This document shows, piece after piece, positions 23,411 to 32,195 of a DNA stretch of 64,000 nucleotides. Location of the stretch: the NCBI GenBank assembly GCA_015680905.1, contig CM027380.1, positions 55,445,001 through 55,509,000 of the forward strand, read 5' to 3'. The stretch's first letter is position 1. The number at the start of each line of letters is the position of its first letter. The notes below the pieces were generated by a model. That model saw only the letters and a program-made list of their open reading frames with translations, did not search any database and was not told where the DNA came from. The translations under genes and the position numbers were made by a program. The stretch comes from Coptis chinensis (Eukaryota; Streptophyta; Magnoliopsida; Ranunculales; Ranunculaceae).

Positions 23411-24609
23411 AGCCTGTTATGGTGTAGTGTCACAAGCAAATTTTCCGAGTATTTGGGACATGCATATGCAAAGAGCACCACATTTGAAGATGAAATGCAG
23501 CGGTGTCTTCGAAGGACTTATAGTGTAAGTGAATTTGAAATGTTGTGGCAAGAGATGTTGTAGAAGAATGACTTGGTGGAAAATAAGTGGCTACAAACAA
23601 TGTATGCAATTCGAGCAAAATGGGTTCCAGTATATCACTAAAACACTTTTTATGCAGGAATGAATACCACGAGGCACTGTGAATCTATGAATTCTTTTTA
23701 CAAAGAATAATTTACAGTAGACACTAATCTCCAGAAATTTGTTTACCAGAACGAGAGGTGTTTGCGAAGAATTGCACAAAGAGAAAGAGAAGAAGACTAT
23801 GAAACTGAACATAAAGACCGCATTGTGGGTAGGCAGGAATATCTACTAAAGAATGCAGCAAAAGTGTTCACAAGAAGTGTGTATATGAAGTTTAAAGAAG
23901 AATGGTCTAAAGCCCAAGACTACAAACTTCTAACAGAAAAACCCGATATCAACTTCAAGTCTTACACCATGATGTCGAGAAGGTATAAAGGCCAGAGAGT
24001 TTGGAATGTTAACTTTAATCGAGAAACTAATATGGGCACATGTGAATGCAAGTTTTTTGAATTCATGGGGATTCCTTGCCAACATCTTTTGAAGTTGCTT
24101 ATCCACTATGACATTGATGAAATACCAGAACACTTTATTTTGAGAAGATGGATGAAAGGAGCAAACTATTAGAGAGTCTTGGATGGGAGCGCAATAGTGA
24201 GTAGTGCACAAGAATCAGAGGTGTTAAGACATACACACGGCTTCTTTGTGGCCAATCAAGTAGTTTATGAAGCAGCGAGAGATAATGAGAAGTTTAAAAT
24301 GTTCATTGATGCCATGACCACACTGATTGAAAGTTATGTTATGCTCGATGCAACTAGAAAGGTGCAAGTGCCTTCACTAATTGAAGCTAATGAAGAACAA
24401 GAGCCTCCAATTGATGTCTCCCAATTATTGCTTTTAAACCCAAATATTTCACAAAGAAAAGGGAGGAAGAAAGATACAGGTAGACATAAAAAGCCAATCG
24501 AGATCTCTCAGGAGAAAGGTTTGAGGACATGTGGACAAACAATGCAATCATAAAACAACCCATGACAAAAGGAATTGTCCACGGAATCCATATAAGAAAA
24601 ACAAATGTT

Positions 24610-26034
24610 TAACTGAAGTTATAGAACAAAGTAAGAACCTTTCTTTCTTTCATTTTTTTAAGTTCCTTTTGTCATCACACTATTATTTAATATGTGCTTA
24701 ATAGCAGGTGGTAGAGCTTTGAATTGAGATGGCGTCACTATGTCGGCAAGCTTTTGGAGCAGATTTCTTAGGAGTGACTTTGTGGTAGTAGATTTTGGTG
24801 GTAGATTTCTAGAAGAATGACATTGGTGTATAAATTTTGATAGCAAGTTGTCTTAGGCATTTTGTATTAGGCAGTTTGCTTAGATATTTTTTTGGGCACC
24901 AATTTGTAACTGAGGATTGCGACAATTGTAATTTTGAGAAGTCAATGTGGTCTCGTACATTTAATTCAATAGATGAATTCAGCAGCTTTGTTTTGTTTAG
25001 TAGCAGCTCTGCTCTTTTCTTCAGTATTGATAGGGAGTTCAATAACATTGTTTTGTGTAAGGCATGTTGTTCAGGTTGATAAATGAGAATATCCTCATTA
25101 CCAAGCATTTTTCCAGGTTGCTCAGGTGTTTAACGCATTCTCTAGGCCACATTATCAGTCATAAGATTACCAATTGCAACACAACAACCATTATCAGTCA
25201 TAAGATTACCAATTGCAACATAACAACTATATTCCAGCACCAAAATTCCCACACGTTACTAGTTCTTGGACAGAAAATTTAAATCATTCCAACACCAATC
25301 TTATTAAATTTTTGTTACTAATTAAAGGATCTTAGTGGATTTGAACCACCATCATCTTTGGATGTCTCCAAAGTGCTCTACCATTTGAGCTAAAGATCCA
25401 CCAACTAAAAAAACATCAAAGAAAACAATCTCAACTTTCCGAATAAGTAAAAACTCCATAAAAATCACTAACGGGCATTTGATCAAGCACATACTATGTT
25501 CCCTATATATGTCCAAAATCCATGTGGCGTTACTTTGTGCAACTTCATATCCATATCCAAGTTCATATGAGTACAGTACAAATGCTTTCTCTAAGTAAGA
25601 CTCCAATGCCCATCTTGATAAGGAACTTCATGGTATAACACAACCAGTGGAGATGAAACAACCATTACAAATGAGAGCACTAAAACAAAATAAGTCACCT
25701 GAATAAACAAACTTACCGTCGCACCTTACGAATTGTGTTTGAAAGCTTGAAATCAAAAAATGGTTTTACTTGATAATCAACCATAACATCCGAACCCCTA
25801 AACTCATTGTGAAACTCAAGCAACCACACAATTAAAACACGAATTGAACAAAATTTGCTCGAAAATCTTGAACTCCAAATTAAATGAAAAATAAAATGGT
25901 ATTTTCCTGTTTATATTTAACCCGAAATGAGAGGTGATTAAAAGAGGGAGACTACGATAAAGAGTTTGGAGACAACTTTAGTGGTGCTCCAAAAGAAGTC
26001 AGAGTTGGGAAGTTTTATTTGTCAGAAAAGATGG
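24610..26034. other. 3' arm of Mutator-like element 1
   Basis: This is non-coding sequence between the transposase C-terminus and the right TIR. It contains a two-copy direct repeat of about 45 bp (TTATCAGTCATAAGATTACC at 25153 and 25192) and a tRNA-like sequence, listed separately. No second MULE gene is seen. Confidence 0.55.
25327..25399 (-). tRNA. tRNA-like sequence, probable tRNA pseudogene
   Basis: The minus strand starts GGATCTTTAGCTCAAATGGT and ends AAGATCC. The 7-bp acceptor stem pairs perfectly (GGATCTT/AAGATCC). The D arm GCTC-AAATGGTA-GAGC, with box A-like TAGCTCAAATGG, and the T arm GGTGG-TTCAAAT-CCACT, with box B-like GGTTCAAATCC, are both present. The stretch between the D and T arms is one base longer than canonical, giving an 8-base anticodon loop or a 6-base variable loop, so I do not assign an isotype. 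It sits inside the Mutator-like element. It could be a decayed tRNA or a tRNA-derived SINE head. Confidence 0.6.
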
Positions 26035-26226
26035 AGATGAGAAGAGAGTTGGGAAAGATGAGTGCGTAGTGGTTCTTTGAGTTTTTTCTTCAATACCGAA
26101 ATTGTCCCGCCTAGAATTCTTTAGGTCCAGAAAATAGATCTCATGCGTTGGATAGTTTACAATTGGACAGTCAGGATTTGGCGTTAGATTGGAGTCACAA
26201 TAGATGGAGTTCATTTAACCGGCCCC
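26035..26226 (-). repeat. right terminal inverted repeat of Mutator-like element 1
   Basis: The repeat ends TTTAACCGGCCCC immediately before the second ATCTAACAA. The reverse complement aligns to 17794-17880 with few mismatches (GGATTTGGCGTTAGATTGGA against the left-end equivalent) and weakly further inward. Confidence 0.85.
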
Positions 26227-26235
26227 ATCTAACAA

Positions 26236-26841
26236 ATAGACAAACAAAATGACAACTTATTAAACAATCTAGTTGCCTCTTGAGAACCACGAACCTGTCA
26301 CACCTGAAATTGACTTTGTTAACAAAATACATCATTCCAATTAGACCAACAAAAAAAAAACATTTCCAAACCAATACTTTGTTGGCAATATTCACTGAAT
26401 GCACACCACATTTATAAGGTACCTTAAATACCATATTTTTTATCAAGTTTTTTGTCATCTACGTGCTAACACGTGTATTTTTGCTAGTTTGCATAATGAA
26501 TGTGGTAGGAACAACAAGTACACATGTGTCAAGCTCAATTCTTCTTTTCAGTCCATACTCCATATCACTTCAAACGAATACCCCCTAATTCTTTTCAATC
26601 TTTACATACTTGTCCATATATCATTGGTCAATTTTATTTGGCATAAGCATTTCTAATTAAATCAACTAGTTTTTTTTTTTCGATAATCTATCAACTAGAT
26701 TGATGCGCACACATACATTGTGTGTTTTGCTTAAAGTATAGAAGAATAATATTATCAATTTACTAAAATATATAGGATAAAATAGTCAAAATAAAACCAT
26801 ATAAAACAAAAAATAACTAAGAGATTTAGGGATACATAAAA

Positions 26842-26879
<38 letters not shown>

Positions 26880-28340
26880 ACTGTACAGGTACGCCGTAGC
26901 TGTGGTGTGCAGCTCAGAGGTAGTGTGCAGCCTTCTGAGCCACATGTGCTACTGCCATAGTAGAAGCTCTAAAAAAAAAATAGTTTCTCACTATTGCGGG
27001 ACTGTAGATGATAGTTGCAGGTGTATATTAATGCTTTCAAGACGCTCTGGAGTCTCAACAATATGAATTTTTTGAGTTAGCCGGTCTAACGCTCCCGCTT
27101 TACACTTTGGTTGCTAAGTGCAAGACCCACATCATCTTCTTCCCTTTTTCCTTCTTTCTTTCTCTGCTTTCTCTTAAGTGCAAGACCCACATCATCTTCT
27201 TCCCTTTTTCCTTCTTTCTTTCTCTACTTTCTGTGTAACAACTGAATTCTTCACTTCTTCTTCTCCCAAGAGACTGCTCCTACACCACCGTCCTTCATAA
27301 TGTATTCTAAATCTATTGAACATTTTGTTGTTTGTGAGAGACGCTCTTTGTTTTCCACGCTTAACTGCTTATAAATTTCATTGACTTCCATTTACACCAA
27401 TACATAACAAGGAAAATGAAGAAACATGATAAATTCTTTAGAAGTTTTTAATTAATAGGGAAAAAGCAATAGAAGGATCTTCTAAACCTACTCGAACTGG
27501 ATTGACTCATGAAATACCCACGTATTTGGGATTGCCTGACCCCATCTTCTGTAAACTCCTTTTCCAATTTTCCGACAAGTTCACTAGAAGAAGGAAGTGG
27601 GAGTAAAAGGAGAATTACATGTGGTAGGACCTACATGATGTCAGCTTCTAATAGAGACAATATGATTCGCAATATCTTGGTGCAGGTTTCCGGAAAAACC
27701 AGCATATTCCGCGATATGTCGCGAAAAGCTATGGCATTTTGTACTATGACGTAGGTGTTTCTTTCTAGACCGCCTCTATTTCTATTTCAGATTGCCAAAA
27801 GGAGTGACAGGCCGGTGTTATATACGAATACGACTCGTGTAAGTTTTCATACTTGTTAAAATCTTCCCAACTCTCCTCTCTTTATTTATTTTCATTAATA
27901 ATTTGGGTCATGGCGGATGCCCATACAGTATACTGGTTCGACAAATTTCCAGCTTTCTCAAATTTCACAGAAGAAGATTTCGATAGTTTTTCGTTTGACC
28001 AATTTCATGTTGCTTTTTCAAATTTCACATAAGAAGATTTCGATAGGTTTTAAAAAAAAGTTAGGCTCGCTTGCTAATTTTGAAGACCCTATGCTCACAC
28101 AAGTTAATATGCCTACTGCCTATGAAGATGACAATGTACAAGAATTAGAAGTTTGTGATGTGGAAGGATATGAGTTCAAAGAGGATGATGCGGACGAAGT
28201 GGTTACAATGGATTTATTTTAATGACATTATGTTGTGTTGGTGTTGAAACATATCGTCAATCAAGATTTAGTGTTCGACAATATATATATGGTTTTAATT
28301 AATATCAATAATACTTCACTTTTTTTTTTAATAATTAATG

Positions 28341-28382
<42 letters not shown>

Positions 28383-28960
28383 GTGTGTATGAATATATTG
28401 ATTAAGACAATCTGTATGAATATAAAAAATTGATAAAAGCTCAGTTCACACAACAAAAATACTAAATAAATATGCTTCATATTTAACAATAAACTATAGT
28501 ATACAAGCATATATCTTATATATAATGCGAAAACCTGATTTCCTCAATTAGGCCCCGTATTACCAGTTTTAATCCAAACTTTTTAATCTTATCTTATATA
28601 TCTTATATATAATGCGAAAACCTGATTTCCTCAATTAGGCCCCGTATTACCAGTTTTAATCCAAACTTTTTAATCTCGAAGGTACCCAAAAGTTTCACCC
28701 CCTAAATTTCCAGGTAGTACAAATTGTAAGGGTAAAGACATAGTTACATATTTCCAGGCTCTTAAAAGTTAAAATTCGAGCAACAGAAGTATTGTTTCGG
28801 ATCCAATCTTCGTGAATAAACAATGATCCAGGTTCTCTTCGTCTCTCTTCCTCCAAAATATCAAGAACTTTACCCACACTATAAAATATAACTGTTCATA
28901 TTCTCTACCACAATAACTAATCTCTTTCTATCTTGAACTAATCTCATTTATCCATCATTT
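26236..28960. other. spacer between element 1 and the LRB-like copy A remnant
   Basis: There is no firm gene. A poly-A run of about 32 lies at 26845-26876. A tandem pair of about 61 bp (AAGTGCAAGACCCACATCAT, starting at 27117 and 27176) and a (TA)n run at 28345-28375 are present. An ATG at 27910 opens MADAHTVYWFDKFPAF and FSNFTEEDFDSFSFDQF, followed by a near-copy FSNFT-EDFDRF after a duplication and then a stop. A further frame (DNVQELEVCDVEGYEFKEDD, ending at 28222) is acidic. I do not recognise this product; it may be a transposon remnant. Confidence 0.5.
28512..28676. repeat. two-copy tandem repeat, about 80 bp, related to 43270-43335
   Basis: ATCTTATATATAATGCGAAA, then CCTGATTTCCTCAATTAGGC and AATCCAAACTTTTTAATC occur twice in succession. 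The same sequence in diverged form (CCAGATTTCCCAATTAGTTC ... GGTTTTACACCAAAG) appears at 43270-43335 inside CACTA 2, so this is a dispersed repeat family. Confidence 0.75.
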
Positions 28961-29502
28961 CATTGCGTCAAGCACCGATGCTCCCTCACTTCTCTACTTT
29001 CTAACTCTCTGTCAAGACAAATTCGTGAATTCCATCTTTTTTTTTATGCTTCAAAGCCATTTCACGAATGCAATAATGGGATCCCAAATGGAATTATGCA
29101 AAACTTTACAGGCCTTCGCATAAACCGATCTCCTCTACAAGTTGCTTACTCGCCGCATCAAATTTTTTTAAGTCTTCACAGCCAAAATAGAACGCAACTT
29201 CAAGTCTTCAACCAAGGAACTCTCGAGCTCCTGATAACCAAAATTGCAAAACCATAAGATAAACCATCCCAGTTCTGAAGAACACTTCGAAGAGAGTCAG
29301 GATACGATGCCTGAGCATTGCCCTTAGGTCGAGAATGTCATTAATGAAAAAGGGGTTCTCATCTGACACAAAAGCCTCCCAATCTTTGCTGAAAAGGTTC
29401 CTGAATCCAACTTATTTCCCACCTGTGATCTTATACTTTATCATAAACTCTTTTGTTAGCTTAGACCTTGCTGCAAATTCATACTCCACCAATAATACTT
29501 TA

Positions 29503-29864
29503 GGGCATCGGGCATTTCCAATGGGGGGTGTAAAATTACACCTCCACATAGGTGCCACCTAAGTGCCATTAGGATTTTACAACTCCAATTGTAAATTATT
29601 GTAGAGTCCATAAATTGTGACTTTAGAAATAGATAAGGACGACACTCCAAGTGATGTCCGAATTTTTTTTTACTCAGATGTCTGTTCGAGTGTCGCTCGG
29701 GCTTTTTATTAGTTGATAGCAAGAGGGGGAATTCCTCATCCTCTCTATCAACTAATACTCTATTACCTACGGTATAACAACCTCATTGGAAAGAGTTTTT
29801 TGACATTTAGAGTGTAAAATATTTTTCCACTCTATACGGTTTACACCCCCCATTGGAGATGCCC
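29503..29864. mobile_element. 362-bp MITE inside LRB-like copy A
   Basis: The terminal inverted repeats are TTCCAATGGGGGGTGTAAA near 29515 and TTTACACCCCCCATTGGAGA at 29840-29859, with outer GGGCAT/ATGCCC. A TA dinucleotide flanks both ends (29501-29502 and 29865-29866), suggesting a Tc1/mariner-type target, though TTA/TAA could also hint at PIF/Harbinger. The left end has an extra GGGCAT. There is no coding capacity. It separates two near-identical 45-bp pieces of LRB-like sequence. Confidence 0.8.
29707..29757. repeat. strong hairpin inside the MITE
   Basis: TATTAGTTGATAG and CTATCAACTAATA are perfect 13-bp inverted arms around a nearly palindromic loop centred on GGAATTCC. It may be a nested mini-element or a structured core of the MITE. 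Confidence 0.8.
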
Positions 29865-30440
29865 TAATCATAAACTCTTCTGTTAGCTTAGACCCAGCAC
29901 TAGATATACTCCAAAGTGGGCCAACATGATGAATGAAATGCATTTCTTTTTGTGGATATATCGATATTGATTTACTCTCAATGCAGATCGGTCTCATAAC
30001 TAGTTAACAAATAATTTCTTTTCTTTTATTGTTTGTTTCATGGAGAGGGAGGGTGTCAAATACCCACTAAGTAATAGAGGAAACTCAAAAAAATCCCTTA
30101 TAATGCTAGTATGTATCTAAATTGAATCTAATTTTCAGCGTTTTAAGTTTTTGACAAATCTATGAGACAGGAGATGTGTCCTATTATAGTTAGCAAATAA
30201 TTGTTTTCTTTCTTGAAAATATTAATTTCCACTAGATAGTTATCTCCCATACTCACAGCCTCTGAAAGTAATTATATATCAAATGAAACAGTTTAGCACC
30301 TGGAGGTGTTTCTTCAATCATTGCTACAGCTTCCCCGTCTTGATTTTCACAAACCAACAAATCTACATTTTCAGGTTGGCCAGAACTCAAGACACGCTTC
30401 TCTCCAGACGTGAATTCCAGAGCTTATTTTAGAAAAAAAA

Positions 30441-30917
30441 AGTTGTGATCAGTGACACATTCTAGAGCTAATAGAAAAAAGGAAGCCGTGATCAGTGATA
30501 TAACATAAACACACATACATGTATATTGCAGGAGTAAAAAGTCATCAGCGAAATCAATGAATAGTCATATAAAGTTCACTGCATAATTATTCTACCATGT
30601 AACAAGAAATAATTCTATTCCAGATCACCTTGAAAGGAAGATGACAAACTTTCAAGGGGTTTACTTTAACTTAAGCACTAAGGTAATAAAGCAAGAACTA
30701 GAATTTCAAACAACGCTCAGTGCTTGGCACAAGAACTACATTTAGCAAACATTTGAATCCAGTGCTTGGCACAGGGGATCATAAGAGAAAAACAATTGCT
30801 ACACAGTTAATGGCCAACTAGGCGATACAGATGAGCCTAGGGGCTGCCTAGCCGTGGTGAACCTAGGCACTTGGGGTGAGGCAGTGAGCCTTTGACTACA
30901 TAGCTGTATCTCTAAAG
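30441..30917. other. intron-1 sequence of copy A, left of the hAT insertion
   Basis: This is non-coding. It resembles 63395-63830 next to copy B exon 2 (shared phrases GCAGGAGTAAAAAGTCAT, AAATAATTCTAT, CTTTCAAGG-GTTTACTT and CAGTGCTT-CACAGG), so both are the same intron. A GC-rich AGGCGCCT-like block at 30825-30895 (GGCGATACAGATGAGCCTAG) looks like a separate short repeat. Confidence 0.7.
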
Positions 30918-31165
30918 CAATCTTTTAAAATGTGGAAGCGCCAACGCGAGGTTTTTGGCTAGTCCTTGACACGAGGCGTAAGCCTCAAGCGCAAGACATT
31001 TTTTTTTTAATTCTGAAAAATTGCTAGCTATTATGTAAATAAAAAGATCCAAGTTGTATAATTAAAAGTATAACAATAAAAATCATAAAACGAAGTACAC
31101 TAACTGATACCCAATTACAGACAAGAATTTTTTATTAAGTTGAGATATTACTCATAATTTAATAT

Positions 31166-31290
31166 GGGAATTGCTATATACAGACCCCATATATCTCAAG
31201 GCAGACCCCATTTAAAAAAAAAAATTAATACGAGATATGTCCCAAAATAATCTCTTAAGGCAGACTCCATTTAAAAAGTGAAACACATAA
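31166..31290 (+). repeat. left terminal inverted repeat of Mutator-like element 2
   Basis: It contains ATATACAGACCCCATATAT, CTCAAGGCAGACCCCATTT and AAGGCAGACTCCATTTAAAA. All three blocks recur inverted and in the same order at the right end, so the repeat is at least about 100 bp with indels. Confidence 0.85.
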
Positions 31291-32195
31291 ATTTCAACTT
31301 TTGTCTTTTTACTCAAATTTTGTCTTTTTACTCTCTCTCAAGAAACCTTCCTTAAACCCATACTTTTTTTTTCCACTCCTCTAATTTTCCAATCCAAATA
31401 AACTTAACCCACACATCTCTTCTTTCTCTACACATATTCATCTTATTTTTCAAATTCTTTTGTTCTATTTCTATTTACAACCCATCTTTTTGTTTTTCAT
31501 TTTTTTTTTTGATGACATTGAGTGAAATGGAATGGGCATATGATGTTTTTAATGTGAAAAATGAACTATTTAATAAAGAGAAATTTCAATCAAGTGACCA
31601 AGACGGCGACCAAGACGAGGTAACTCCATATACAACTATTGTTCATAATGATTCCAATATCAATTTATTATGAAATCATTATGAGGATGACTTGTACAAA
31701 ATGTGATTACAAAGTATTTATGCAAACTCAATCTATAAGGACGATCTCTTTGGTTTAATGGTTGATTTGAATAGTGAGTGTTGGGAAATGGGAATAGTCT
31801 TACGTTCGAGACGTCCCAGGCCAACTAACTTTCTAAGACTCTGGCCTATTTGGAGCGACTTATGAAGCATTAGACAGTCTAATTTGGCCGTCTCTTAGTT
31901 ACTTTGATAGATATCCTATATTTTTCTTGTGACAAATTTTTAGCTAACATTATAATTCAATGTAAATGTTATATGATCCTCTATCTGAATCACAATGAGG
32001 TACCAATTGATGCACTTCGGACTTCACAAAATTTAAATGCATCTTCGGAGGAGCACTACATAGATCAAACTGAACATTTTAACACCAACATGGTATGCAT
32101 GGATGAATATATGTTTTGAAACTTACTTTTTTGATTTAATACTTTCTTACCCATGGATTAATGAATACTTAAATTGATTTATAGGTATTTGATAG

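Larger units (their letters stand above)
19608..23429 (+). mobile_element. Pack-CACTA element 1 (non-autonomous, gene-capturing), 3.8 kb
   Basis: The element starts CACTACACCATAATAGGAT and ends with the inverted form GTTATGGTGTAGTG. The 25-bp arms match at about 21 positions. A 3-bp target duplication TCA sits at 19605-19607 and 23430-23432, as expected of the CACTA (En/Spm) superfamily. Both subterminal zones are packed with short palindromic GCAACG/AACGGTT/CGTTGC motifs, like the transposase-binding repeats of En/Spm. No CACTA transposase is present. The interior holds fragments of eS26, selenoprotein-T-like and DUF1644 genes, all in plus orientation and with introns, so they were taken from genomic DNA rather than cDNA. 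Confidence 0.93.
18508..24553 (+). pseudogene. FHY3/FAR1-like MULE transposase gene, split by a CACTA insertion
   Basis: The ATG at 18509 follows a good 3' splice site (TTTGTTCAG), suggesting a 5' UTR intron. In order: a FAR1 DNA-binding domain at 18660-18980 (GMSCQSLEEAKSYYLEYGKQ ... RCECKARMRV ... DTHNHKMV); the MULE transposase core from 19330 (VVCFDTT, MPFGPFTGINHH, IITDQDKTM, FCLWHI), where the first two catalytic Asp are present; then after the CACTA element HAYAKSTTFEDEM and further alpha-helical sequence; and a SWIM zinc finger CECKFFEFMGIPCQH at about 24040-24085. Stops lie near 18755, 19238, 19454, 23563, 23640, 23708 and 24169, with frame changes near 19245-19330. Removing the CACTA with one TCA copy brings the two halves into the same frame at HITS-KF. 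FHY3, FAR1 and FRS factors are domesticated relatives; here the TIRs and TSD show a transposon, not a host gene. Confidence 0.9.
17794..26226 (+). mobile_element. Mutator-like element 1 (FHY3/FAR1-like transposase), 8.4 kb including a nested CACTA
   Basis: A perfect 9-bp direct repeat ATCTAACAA flanks the element at 17785-17793 and 26227-26235, the TSD length of Mutator elements. The ends are long inverted repeats: CTATTGTGACTCCAATCTAA at about 17813 is found inverted near 26200, and similarity runs at least 85 bp and weakly to about 200 bp. The right end carries six outer bases (GGCCCC) absent from the left, so the left tip is trimmed. The cargo is a plus-strand FAR1-type transposase pseudogene. 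Without the 3822-bp CACTA insert and its TSD copy the element was about 4.6 kb. Confidence 0.92.
28970..30440 (-). pseudogene. 3' part of LRB/POB1-like BTB gene, copy A (truncated)
   Basis: Minus-strand pieces line up with the LRB/POB1 family of CUL3 BTB adaptors. At 30436-30290 there is a linker exon (GEKRVLSSGQPENVDLLVCE). At 29495-29320 there is the C-terminal domain ([47 protein letters not shown]). The BTB and BACK exons between them are missing, replaced by about 330 bp of unrecognised sequence. A second short copy of VEYISSAGSKLTEEFMI lies across a MITE at 29868-29915. Sequence downstream (28970-29300) resembles 60880-61120, the 3' flank of copy C. The first exon is far away at 53245-53439, across a hAT/Mutator nest. 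This copy cannot encode a working BTB protein. Confidence 0.8.

Noticed and set aside
18508..24553. A domesticated FHY3/FAR1 host gene
   Set aside because: TIRs and a perfect 9-bp TSD bound it, and the frame has many stops besides the CACTA insertion.
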